From Argyresthia goedartella (Eukaryota > Arthropoda > Insecta > Lepidoptera > Argyresthiidae), in NCBI GenBank assembly GCA_949825045.1, contig OX463807.1:37716749-37780748 (forward strand): a stretch of 64,000 bases of DNA, given 5' to 3'. Below, one piece after another: positions 1 through 10,196 of the stretch (position 1 is the first letter of the stretch; each line of letters begins with the position of its first letter). The notes beneath the pieces are model-generated. The model was not told the DNA's origin and searched no databases. It worked only from the letters and a program-made list of their open reading frames with translations. The position numbers were made by a program, and so were the translations under genes.

Positions 1-186
1 CTGGGCACTGCCCCTAATTTCCCTAAAAAAATATAAGGCTCCACCTTTTAAATACGAAGGAAATAATTTTTTATCCTCCGACGATATAAATTTCTTCCTC
101 GATGCAGCGTCTCTGAAGTCTTCTAAAAAGTCTTCAAAGGACTCCTGAGGACTCCCCGAAAAACAAGTTGACAAATCCTCCATCAT
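1..186 (-). CDS. Start of retrotransposon gag-like ORF, cut by window edge
   Basis: An open frame on the minus strand starts at tandem ATG codons (186-184 and 183-181) and runs off the left end after 62 codons with no stop. It begins MMEDLSTCFSGSPQESF and is acidic, then basic. It lies about 290 bp downstream (minus direction) of an LTR and primer-site-like sequence, where gag is expected. I assign gag by position and general character only; no zinc knuckle is visible because that part is outside the window. It may be intact. Confidence 0.5.
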   Translation of the reverse strand, partial: MMEDLSTCFSGSPQESFEDFLEDFRDAASRKKFISSEDKKLFPSYLKGGALYFFREIRGSAQ

Positions 187-473
187 TTTCACAAATTCAA
201 ATTTTTCATAAAATGTCCGCTACGATAAAAATCTTCCAACAATATTTTTCTATTCAATTCTTCACACGCTTGGCAGGTCGAGGTAATTCCTAAAATAAAA
301 ACTTAAGTACAGAAATATACTTCCTTTCAATGTAGTTTCGATCCTTCCTCGATTCTTCAAGGTCTGGATCGACGATCACTATTCACTTCTATGACGTCAC
401 TCTTACGACGTCACCTCTTATTTCTTATGAAGCGGTCTTCTTATATCTCCGGTTCGTTCGGCGCCTCCGCCAA

Positions 474-803
474 TGTAAGGTTCACCTAATTAAACTCCCT
501 AGCCCTACAGATTAGGTAGTTAATAACACCAAACTTGTGTTTATTGATCGAATATGGTTACAATTTATATAAAAGGGATCAAACTGGCCTGATAGCCATT
601 AAGCTAATCCTAACTATATAATTTAGATCGGTCGCTGGCCGAAGCCTAAGGTGAAGTGTGTCACATTGACTATTCACATCAAAGCTTCTTTCTTTTTAAA
701 ATTACAAATTACGTAACAGTGTCAAAGCGATCACTCACTCTAAAGAGGCCCGTATACAATATTATCGCATAGACAAATATCGAACCTAACTATATACCTT
801 ACA
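474..803 (-). repeat. LTR (5' LTR of a minus-strand element)
   Basis: The 330-bp segment begins TGTAAGG and ends CCTTACA, a perfect 7-bp terminal inverted repeat with the TG...CA ends typical of LTRs. On the minus strand it contains an AATAAA signal (near 540). Directly inside it (minus strand, 473 downward) is TTGGCGGAGGCGCCGAACG, where a primer-binding site should be, followed by a leader and the gag start. The partner LTR is outside the window, so LTR identity is inferred from structure. Confidence 0.6.
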
Positions 804-1844
804 GTACTTCTCTGCATTTATTTTATTACTTCTGCCAAAACTTATCTGGTTACATCCTGTGTTATAATAACAATTTGAATACACTATGGTTATGAGAACT
901 GATGTGAAAATACGCCTTACTCTAACACAAATAAATAAAACAAAATTTAATATACAGTACATTTCTTCATTACATTTCGTGATAAAAATATAGGTTTCCT
1001 TTTTTTGTAAAACCAAAGTAATGACAATTGCGTTAAAATATGTTTCGATGTCCGACTTTAAATTCAAGACATACTTATATGCCATAAATTAATCTAACTC
1101 TTTCAAACAATTGTCGTGATAACGCCGATTCATTACTTTACAATACACACCCAAAAGACACGTAAGGGAACACTATACACTCGAAGACATTCGCATATGT
1201 AAGCAGACCTTGTATTAGTTTCGTTCAGGACTCGCACACGTATAGTATGACCACACAAACGATTGACACCATGGTTGATACATACTTACTTTCGACTCTA
1301 TCTTCAATGTCTGTAAGGCGGGGACTCACATTGTTAGCGCCGTACTGCACTATAATTATTTCCCCCTTCTTGCTCTGCGTTTTACTATGATGTTTACTCA
1401 AATAGCGATTTTGGCCACTACACTCTATCAAAGTGTATCTGTATGTATCTGACGGTAAAATATTTATATCTAACGTAGTTCTCCGCTTATATGATTCTAA
1501 TTCATTCATTAACTGATTACTAATTCAAAAAAGAAAACTGCCGTATAGGCAACATTTGCTCTAGTTAGCTATTTAACGCTCTATACTAACATACTCTTAG
1601 CTACTCGTTTTACATGAATCGGACAGGGGGATTTATAACTCTGCCGGTGCGGGAGCGCCGCCGTTCCACGACCTCCGCGGGCGGTAACGGTGGCGGCGGC
1701 GGCGGCGTGGGGCTCTTAGGCAACCGGCCGCATCGGAAATTCTGGGATATAGTTCGCTATCTTGGTCTGTCTGTCCCTGATCTGTCTGATCGCACACACA
1801 TAGTGACGTCATTAGTGTCGGTCTCGTTAAGTAAATATTCAACA
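804..1844. other. Unassigned stretch with two unexplained ORFs
   Basis: No recognisable family. A minus ORF (1225-1509, 94 aa) begins MNELESYKRRTTLDIN and contains a GTAAGT donor-like site after VES, so it could be a first exon, but I do not recognise it. A GC-rich patch at 1614-1750, unlike its AT-rich surroundings, is open in several frames and encodes a glycine run on the plus strand. Either could be a decayed exon or chance. Confidence 0.3.
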
Positions 1845-2340
1845 ATTCATTCACTACAAACCTCTACAAACCTTCCTCTGTTCATTCTTCTGTTTTTAGT
1901 AATCGTAAATTCTTTTGAACGATAATTATTCAGTAAAAATGACGACCAAACCAGTATTTTTATACTTAATCATTTCTAATTTTAAAAGAATGCAACTACT
2001 ATCAAAAATTCATTGACTACAAACCTCTACGTACCTTCCTCAGTCAATTGTATCGATTGTAGTAATCGTATATCCTTTTGAAGGAGAATTATTCAGTAAA
2101 AATTACGACTAAACCAGTTTTTTTAACGTTATCACTTCTAATAAAAAAAGGATGTAACAACTATTAATAATTCTTTCACTACAAATCTCTACAAAGCTTC
2201 CTCAGTCAATTCTAGCGTTTGTAGTAATCGTTAGGCCTTCGTAATAGAATTTAGGTCATAATATTTTTTTAATTTTCTGTTTTACTACAAACGAATTAAA
2301 TTGCACTACAATCCACTACTAACGATTAGTCATAAGAAAT
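1845..2340. repeat. Three degenerate ~163-bp tandem repeats
   Basis: The phrase CACTACAAACCTCTAC (with variants) recurs at about 1851, 2014 and 2176, spacing 163 and 162 bp. Each is followed by CTTCCTC, a TAGTAATCGTA-type segment and an ATTCAGTAAAAAT segment. The third copy decays after 2240, and related CTACTAACGA motifs continue to about 2450. Confidence 0.75.
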
Positions 2341-2505
2341 ATCTGAAAAAACTTGGTTTTTCAAATTTCGGGGGTTCAGTTCATTTTTTTCATAATATTT
2401 TTTTTTAGTTACTACTAACGAAAATTGTTTTACTACTATCCACTACATATCTATACTATATCTTTCGAAAAACGCTACATTTTTTTTTAATGTCGGGTGC
2501 CAAGT

Positions 2506-3641
2506 TCACACAGCTTGAGCCTGTCGAAAAATCGAAACCTGCGTCTCTCTATTAGCTAGTTGTACTGTGAAATATTTATCTGACTTCCTAATAACCTTGA
2601 ATGGCCCGTTGTAAGGTGGCTGTAAAGGCTTGCGTACGGCATCATTTCTGATAAATATGTGTGTACATGTTTCAAGGTATGGTTGCACAAACCTGTTCTT
2701 AGAATTTGAGTAGTATTGGTGCCGGTTTAATCTGTCTAATGATGTGCTAACTTTCAATATTATTCATGTTGGTCTAATATCTCTTCGGGGCCTTGAGTAT
2801 AAAATTCTCCCGGTAACCTAATCGTCTGCCCATACACTAACTCTGCTGGACTTATGCCCGAGTCCCACCGGATTGCTGTCCTCAATCCTAACAAAGCCGT
2901 TGGCACCTCATCTGCCCATGAAGTATTCGATAGTTTCGCCATTAGGGCTGCCTTTAAACTGCGGTGCCACCGCTCTATAATGCCGTTACTTTGGGGATGA
3001 TACGGGGTGGTTCTGATCCTACGGGTACCTACCATACGCATTAATTGGTCAAATAACTCGCTTTCGAACTGGCGGCCTTGGTCGGTCGTAATTCTGGCGC
3101 AATTTCCAAATCTGATCACCCAGCCTTCATAAAGCGTTCTGGCCACTACTTCTGCTGTCAACGTTTCTACTGGAAAAGCCTCCGGCCATCTAGTGCATCA
3201 GTCAATCACTGTTACTAAATATCTATACCCCTCCCGGGTAGTCAGAAGCGGACCCACCAGACCTATATGTATATGCTCTAATCTCTCGCTAGTCTCAAAT
3301 TGCCCTACCCCGGAAATAGAATGCCGTAATACTTTTGCTCTTTGGCAAATGTCTTCATCCTTGTTTAGTCCTGGCCAGAAATAACTCTTAGCTATCATCT
3401 TCCGAATCGTTCGTATACCTGGGTGGCTGGTGCCGTGAATTGCATCGAAAACTTGGCGTCTCATTTTTCCTGTAATATAAGGACGAATATTTTGAGTAGA
3501 TACTTCGCACAATATTTTTTTATCCGTGTTAAGTATATTACTTTCTTTTATTACGAAACTTGTAGTGCACGACCTGTTTATCAGTAATGTAATTTCATCG
3601 TCGGTTTCCTGTGCTCTAGCTAAGTCAGCGAAGTTGATCAA
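2506..3641 (-). pseudogene. Gypsy-like integrase, broken
   Basis: Three minus-strand pieces together look like a retroelement integrase, which inserts element cDNA into host DNA. 3641-3198 has the HHCC-type region (HGTSHPGIRTIRKMI, then a CQRAK motif with the second Cys lost) and the start of the core. 3161-2760 has core motifs ITTDQGRQFE and HPQSNGIIERWHR, carrying the second catalytic Asp and the Glu. 2757-2506 is a C-terminal SH3-like region (PPYNGPFKVI). The first core Asp position reads Gly (HIHIGLVGPL), and an in-frame stop follows VID near 3194. No chromodomain is visible. Both lesions mean it should be inactive. Confidence 0.85.
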
Positions 3642-3884
3642 CGTGGGCCATTGTTATGACTCAACTCGCGATAAGCTATCCGCGACTGCATTTAGGTCAC
3701 CTTTTACATGACGTATTTCGGTGGTGAATTCGCTAATGAACGACATTTGCCTCACTCTCCTCGCTACCTATTCGTTGCTATCTGTCTTACTGAATGCAAA
3801 GGTAAATTAAAATCAAAGCTTATGATCCGTGAATATAATTAGCGGTCGTCCCTCTACCGTATTCCTGAAATGTTGAATTGCCAT

Positions 3885-4719
3885 TTAAATGTCTAGAAGT
3901 TCCCTTTCGTAGGTACTATACTTTGCCTGAGTATCCGAGAGCTTCTTCGAATAAAATCCTAATGGTCTCCATGAAATACCGTTCCATTGTTGGAGTACTG
4001 CTCGGACTCGTGTTGGAGTACTTGTTGGAGTACTGCTCGGAATGACGGATGCATCGGACTCATGCCTAGCACGAGTCCGATGCATCCGTCATTTGTGCCA
4101 GGGGGACATTATCTAGGGGGTGTGCAAGAGTTACGGCTTTTTCAAGACTCACCCTGCACCGCTCGAATGCTTCACATGCCGCTTCGGTCGATATAATCTT
4201 CGTCTTATCCCGGTTTCTCGTATTATGTAGGAATTTAAGGAGTTCCTGTTGTTGTTCGACGGCCTTGGCCAAATGTCACCTGTAAAAAAGTATTATTCCT
4301 AAAAACGTCTCAACTGTTCTATGGTCACCGGGTGGGGAACATTTTTGATCGCTTCCACTTTTTCATCGAGGGGTCTGATTCCCTCACATATTACCTCATA
4401 ATCTAGGAATACTACCTTATCCTTGGCAAACTGGCACTTGCCCATGTTGATCGTGAGCCCATTTTATTCGCAGTGCCTAAGCAAGGCGTCCAAATGTTTT
4501 CTGTGACATACTTCGCAATGACTAGCTACTATGACGTCATCTATGTAACAAAATAGCTGCGACTTTTCGCAACCTGTACGCCCCTCTGCCTCACATGTAA
4601 CTTGCTCTATGTCCTTTAAAACAACATCATTCATAAATCTTTAATAGGTTTGTGCAGCATTACAAAAGCCAAAGGTCATGCGGGGGTTATTCGAAAAGCC
4701 CAAACGGAGTTATTATGGC
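3885..4719 (-). pseudogene. Gypsy-like RT (C-terminal part) and RNase H, broken
   Basis: The RT catalytic box is legible on the minus strand at about 4525-4550 as CYIDDVIVAS. The connecting region, with an in-frame stop near 4465, leads to a thumb-like segment (4272-4066) and an RNase H region ending LSDTQAKYSTYERELLDI (4085-3885). The RNase H start is replaced by a short palindrome and small direct repeats (4000-4092), which destroy its first Asp segment. Before LINE A inserted, this was contiguous with the RT part at 8735-9029. Confidence 0.75.
4042..4092. repeat. Perfect 20-bp-arm hairpin inside the RNase H remnant
   Basis: Arms 4042-4061 and 4073-4092 are exact reverse complements around an 11-base loop. 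Just upstream, TTGGAGTACT occurs three times (about 4000-4035). The pattern looks like a template-switch event during replication or reverse transcription. Confidence 0.85.
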
Positions 4720-4732
4720 TGTTTTTTCAATA

Positions 4733-5570
4733 ACGTAACGAAGCACTGAAGAAGGAGATCAGGCTAATTATTGAGTCTAAAATTAAAAAGCAAGTCACAT
4801 CTTTGACTGCCCACCTCGAGACCAGACTTGTAGAAGTTGAGAACCAATGTAACATAATTGCAGTGCTCGAAAAAAACTTACAGGCTTCCGAGAAACGAGT
4901 AACGGAACTCGAGTACCAGTTCGGCTCACATCAACAGTGGCTAAGTATGAACAACCTAGAGGTATCCGGCGTCCCCGAGCTGAAAAATGAATCACCCTGT
5001 AATATAACCATCAAAATAGCAGCGCACGCGGGGGTTGTGCTCAAGCCCGAAGACATTGAGTTCGCACACCGCGTACAGCCGATGACGGCTAAACCTGGTC
5101 GCCCTAAAGTCTTAATAACAAAGCTTCGTAACCGCTCGCAAAAAGATGCTATCATTGCTGGGCTAATCAAAATAAAGGGTATCAAAACATCCGACATTGG
5201 CATTTCTGGTCTCGAGCAAAAACTCTACGTCCACGATCATCTGACATCATCCAACAAAAAAATGTTTATGGATCTAAAAGTGATATGTAATAACAGAACA
5301 ACTAGAATTACGTATGGACCAAATATTGCTCGTAAAGCCGATTCCGGTGGATTTTCACAAAATCGTGTGATTTGTATTCTCGTCGCTATTTATTTCTATA
5401 CTTTGAAATTTCATAATAATCACCACTCTACACATACTATTACACACACACCTCCCTCACTTGTCTTCTCGCCTCATGGCTTTAACGTATTTTTATTATT
5501 GTTTTATCACCAATGTAACTACTTTCTCTATAAAACCTCAATTATAATCCTTTCGCGGCTAATCAATTAA
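4733..5570 (+). pseudogene. LINE A ORF1 (FP25K-like nucleic-acid-binding type), 5'-truncated
   Basis: The frame is open from 4729, after a stop, to 5570 with no natural start, consistent with 5' truncation. An N-terminal coiled-coil-like part (heptad-rich up to about residue 65) is followed by a region with SMNNLEVSGVPE and PEDIEFAHRVQP, the conserved core of ORF1 proteins in many insect LINEs, related to the FP25K-like domain. Such proteins bind element RNA. The PHD or zinc-finger N-terminus seen in some relatives is absent. The last 60 residues are low-complexity readthrough. Confidence 0.7.
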
Positions 5571-6220
5571 ACATTTATTATCAGAACGTCATAGGACTGA
5601 GGACCAAAACATTAACATTATATAATAGCATTTTAGCAAACAATTTTGATTTGGTAATAATTACTGTATCCTGGCTCGTAGATGGAATGCTTGACTCGGA
5701 ATTATGCGACGGCCGTTTCGACGTATTTCGCCATGACCGCGACCGTATCGCCACGGGTAGAATGGATGGTCGCGGAGTATTGGTTATCGCACGTCGCACA
5801 CTAAACGTGTCCCGAATGGACTACGTCTAACACAGAATACCTATGGGTTACCATACCCGCTAAGACACTTCGTGGTACTTCTAAGGACTTTAACGTATGC
5901 GCTGCATATCTTCCCGAAAAAAGTGGCCGCTCTCCGGTTCTCCATCTCCACATCAATAATTTAATTTCATCCGTGAACTCTGTGAAAACTTTATACCCTG
6001 ATTCAAACTTCATTGTTGCCGGTGATTTTAACTTGCGTTGCTTGCGATGGTCGCCCACCGGTGTTGAACATTTGCGTAGGGAACTTATAGCAGTCCAAGA
6101 AGCAGCCACTAACTTAGTTGATGCATTTCAAGTACTTGAACTTAGTCAGTTCAACACTGTAACCAATGACAGCGGGCATACTTTAGACTTAGTTTTTAGT
6201 AATGTTGCACTAGAAATTTG
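5558..6220 (+). pseudogene. LINE A apurinic-type endonuclease domain, broken
   Basis: From 5558 an ATG-less frame reads IYYQNVIGLRTKT and FDLVIITVSWL (the usual Glu of the ITE motif is Val), then meets a stop at 5828. After a frame change, 5880-6218 reads NVCAAYLPEKSG, FIVAGDFNLRCLRW and GHTLDLVFSN, the GDFN and C-terminal motifs of LINE endonucleases that nick the target to prime reverse transcription. Loss of the motif Glu plus frame breaks mean no activity. Confidence 0.75.
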
Positions 6221-6299
6221 ACGCACCCCCGACCCACTCATTAAAGAAGATCTAGCCCACCCATCTCTAGAAATACTGGCCTACGACCTAACATCTAAA

Positions 6300-8332
6300 C
6301 CTCTTACTGAAGCAAACTGTCCTAGATACCGCTTTCATAAGGGCGACTATGATGCAATCTGTAATATACTCGATGAATCCGATTGGTCCAGATGCCTCAA
6401 TGTGAGTGCCCTTGAAGATGCGATCGATAATTTTTATGTTATTATTAATAAATCAATCAGCGAACATATACCTATGGACACCAGATGGAAAAATACGCTG
6501 CATCCTATATGGTTTACTGAGGCAGAGCCCAATGTCACAAAAAGTAGAAACTGTACAATAATCCATTGGATTACATGGAATTTTCACTACTGCGAAAAAG
6601 GCAGAAAGTACTTCAAGATAAATGTTTCAAACGTTACATTGAAAAAATGCAAACGAACATCAAAATTAACCCTAAACAATTGAAGTCGTTCGTAAAAGCA
6701 CGTAGGCGTAATTCGGCTTACCCGCAATCACTCGTTTACAATGGTGTGCAGTATTCCGATGGCCCTAGCATTTGTAAAGGTTTTAACGATTTTTTCAGCT
6801 CAGTTTTCAATCAACCAGCAGCATCCTATCCCGATCTACCTTTGGCTCCACCATTTTGTGACGATAACAACAATATCAGTAGCATTCAGTTACATCCTGA
6901 CTCTATACTTAAATTACTTAAGTCGCTCGATATCAATGGTGGTGCAGGCAGTGACAAGATCCCAACATATTTCATAGTGCGGTGCGCGAAACAATTATGT
7001 TTTCCCCTCTGCATCCTAATCAACAGATCGCTAAAAGAATGTTCGTATCCGGCTATTTGGAAGAAAGCGTATATCTTCCCGATCCATAAAAAGGGCACTA
7101 AAAATAATATTGAACATTATAGACCAATATACATCCTCAATGTATTTGGTAAGGTATTTGAGAAAGCCTTTTATAACTGTATATACCCAATTATTTCGCG
7201 CGGAATCCCACCACAACAACACGGGTTCCTTAAGGGTCGATCTGCTATTAGTAATCTTACTGAATTTTTGAATTTTGTACTCAGCTTGATGGACAGACGC
7301 AGACAGGTTGACGTGGTCTACACGGATTTTGAGAAAGCTTTCGATCGCGTGGACCACGTCATCCTGTTGCGCAAGCTGTCCCGTTTGGGAATTCACGGTG
7401 ACCTCTTCAGGTGGGTCACCGCATATATATATCAAATAGACAGCAGGCTGTGGTTGTTGGGGGACATTATTCAAACTTCATAAACATACCATCTGGGGTG
7501 CCATAGGGTTCCCATTTGGGTCCTCTTTTCTATAATGCCTATCTCTATGACATATACACAGTATTTCGTGAATGTAGGTTTTTGTTATATGCCGATGATA
7601 AAAAGATTTTCCTTGATGAGACTAGTAGTATTGATTGTGCTAGGCTGCAATCCGACCTCGACCGCCTTAGTCAATATTATAAACAGAACAGAATTTCTGT
7701 AAACTCTAGCAAATGTGTCCAAATATCCTTCACCAGACGTAAAGAACCTATTGTATATAATTACAATATTAATAACCAACCACTCACTCGCGTCGACTCG
7801 ATCCGAGATCTGGGTGTAATACTCGATAGCAATGCACATTGAGAACATCGTGGGCCGCGCGTTTCGAGGTCTCGGTTTTGTCATTCGCATCTGCAAACCA
7901 TTCAGCGATCTCGGATGCATAAAGCAGGTTTATTGTGCGTATGTAAGGAGTATCTTGGAATATGCATCATGTATTTGGTCCCCGAACTATATTACATACA
8001 CCCAACGTATTGAGCGTATTCAATCCAAATTTTCGAAACACCTAAACTATAGATCCCATATCCAGGGTCGCTCGTACGAGGAGTCCTGTCGGCATCATCA
8101 CCTCGCCACGCTTGAAGATCGCAGAGTATTATTGGGTATGATGGTGCTCCACGATATCCTATCTGGTCGTCTCGATTCTCCTGTTCTGCTATCCGAATTT
8201 TATTTTTGTGCTCCAAAACATCGTACTCGCCATACATCTAATAGGCTATTCTGCATCCCTCTCGCTCACACCAACTATGCCCAAAATTCTACCATGGTTC
8301 ACTTTGCCTCTGAATTCAATAAAAAAAAATAA
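6300..8332 (+). pseudogene. LINE A reverse transcriptase, broken
   Basis: Linker and RT domains lie in three frames: 6566-7483 (pre-RT, RT fingers and palm; motif A VVYTDFEKAFDRVDH; template motif QHGFLKGRSAI), 7516-7842 (YADD box, LLYADDKK) and 7832-8332 (thumb and C-terminal region, VYCAYVRSILEYASCIW). The Gln of the VPQG motif is a TAG stop (about 7505). There are frameshifts near 7480 and 7840. The architecture fits the jockey/CR1 group; the exact clade is not settled. Confidence 0.85.
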
Positions 8333-8734
8333 CTCTTTAGATCCGTTTTCAACCTCTAAAGCCAAGTTCCGTCAGGATATCATGAATGTGTTGATAGATG
8401 ATGAGGGAAACAAGTGATCTTACACACACCCACACACATACACGCCTTCACAACACAGTTATACTCCTCACATTGCACTTTATCATGTATATATTTATAT
8501 TATATACTTCCATTCATCAATGTACATATTATTCTTATTTTTTACTGACTTGTAATTCTTAAAAGTAGGTCACTTTTCTTGGGTTAGTTTCATTATTCTT
8601 ATTGCTAAGTTTTTCTTCTACTTTTTTCTGTATCTTCTGTGGATGTCTGTAACTGACTTTATTCTTGTATTGTTTAATATTGTAACTTATCTATATTATT
8701 TGCTGTTGATGTCCCAAATATAATAAAATAAAAT

Positions 8735-9430
8735 ATCGGAAGGATTTACAGGAATGTTGTGAAATGCCTTATTGGCGTCTATGTGGGTAAAAAATCTCTT
8801 ACTTGCAAGCCCGTACGTAAAATCTTGCATCCTCGGAATGGGGTATCGGTCCGGCTTCGTTGCAGCAGTCAGTTTTTTGTACTGTAGTCCCCGCACGAGC
8901 GAATTCGCCGTCTTTTTTAGGAACTACGTGGAGTGGGATGGCCCACTCACTCTTTGACGGGCGGCAGATACCTAGCTCCTGCATGTTTCTGAATTCCTTT
9001 TTAACTTTTTTGTACCTATCTGGGGGCAAGGGTCTTGCCCTCGCGTGGATTGGGGCACCCTTTGTCTCAATAAAATGATGTACCCCGTGTTTTACATCCT
9101 GTTTTAGATGGAACGGTTTCGTTATATCGGGGTACCTGGCTAAAATGTTGCTCCATGCGTTTTGCAGTCAAAAGTGTTCACCCTAGGCTCGCTGTCCTGC
9201 GTTATAATTCCTGCCGCACTGAAATTTGTAACTCTATCTACAATTTTCCTGCCGCTTATGTCTACAATAAGTTTATAGTGATTTAAAAATCTGTTCTAAT
9301 ATTAGTCTGCTTACGTTAGTGATAACAAATGTCCATTTTAACGCCCTCCTTAACTTAATATTAAGCACTAAAGTGACAGTACCGTAAGTCTTGATTTCCG
9401 ATCCAATTGCTGCATACAGACTATATGCCA
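8735..9430 (-). pseudogene. Gypsy-like protease-to-RT N-terminal part, broken
   Basis: On the minus strand, 9420-9200 resembles the C-terminal half of a retroelement protease (LYAAIGSEIKTYGTVTLVL; LIVDISGRKIVD), with at least one frameshift. The part from 9029 is the RT start (GICRPSKSEWAIPLHVVPKK; then FTHIDANKAFHNIPVNPSDI, which carries the first catalytic Asp). It stops at the LINE A junction and continues at 4719. The N-terminal DTG region of the protease is missing. Confidence 0.75.
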
Positions 9431-9581
9431 CATTTTCGCGCGTCACTTGCGCACTTTAGATTTCGGTATGACTGAAATTTTTGCACGAATTTTTACGATC
9501 ATACACACAAAGACGATTTTCCAGTCGGCGACGTCGTCATTCCCTTCCGTCTATGGGACATATGATATACGTCTACATACA

Positions 9582-10194
9582 TTATTTTATATATAATATG
9601 AACAGCAGGGGACCCAAAACACTACCCTGAGGCACACCTTGCGTCGTCTCTTTACTCAATGATACTATGTTTGATAGAGTATTTTTCTTGGAGTCGAACA
9701 TCGGAAGTATTACACTTTGTTTACCTTTAGTCAGATAAGATGTTAGCCAATCTAGACAATTGCCCCTAATACCGCACCGATTTAGGATGCATGTCAAGAC
9801 TTGATGATCAACATAATCAAAAGCTTTTGACAGGTCTAATAGAACCGTTATCACGTTCAATTTTACATTCAGAGAGTCTGCCACAAAGTCCATCATATCG
9901 AATTCTGCATCAATTGTTGACTTACCCTTTTGAAAACCAAATTCCTATTTAGACCACTTTAGACTTATTTTATTAAAAATTAGAGGCGGTTTGCATAAAA
10001 ATTTTCGAAAACCTTAAACAGAGAGGGCAACACTGCAATGGGGCGATAATTTTGAACTTTCAGTCTGCTGTCACCTTTGTGCAGTGGAATGATGTGGGCT
10101 GTTTGGAGTCTTTCTGGAAAGATACCTGTAGCTACTGATAGAATGATCATATAGACCAGGGGGTCGGCAACCACTTCGATAACTTCCTTAATAA
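9582..10194 (-). pseudogene. LINE B reverse transcriptase, 3'-truncated
   Basis: Two minus-strand pieces. 10194-9980 has QTAHIIPLHKGDSRLKVQNY and RPIAVLPSLFKVFE (RT fingers). 9896-9582 has VLLDLSKAFDYVDH (motif A) and TTQGVPQGSVLGPLLFILYI (motif B). A frame change lies between them (9900-9980). The YxDD catalytic box and thumb are missing because the element ends at about 9580. Confidence 0.85.
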
Positions 10195-10196
10195 TA

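Larger units (their letters stand above)
4720..8733 (+). mobile_element. LINE A, jockey-like, inserted in the Gypsy RT
   Basis: A 5'-truncated non-LTR retrotransposon with ORF1, endonuclease and RT in order on the plus strand, ending in an AATAAAATAAAAT tail at 8720-8733. The Gypsy frame stops at about 4719 and resumes at about 8735, so both ends are fixed by the interrupted gene. Several frameshifts and stops make it inactive. Confidence 0.85.
2506..9430 (-). mobile_element. Decayed Ty3/Gypsy-like retrotransposon, split by LINE A
   Basis: Pol runs on the minus strand from a protease-like region (about 9430-9200) and reverse transcriptase (9029-8735, then 4719-4300), through RNase H (about 4270-3885), to integrase (3641-2506). 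A plus-strand LINE occupies 4720-8733 inside the RT. No LTRs or gag are found next to it, so it is a truncated internal fragment. Frameshifts and stops show it is dead. Confidence 0.85.

Noticed and set aside
1614..1925. Plus ORF with a glycine run as a host gene
   Set aside because: No conserved segment, and the GC-rich part is short; kept only as an unexplained island.
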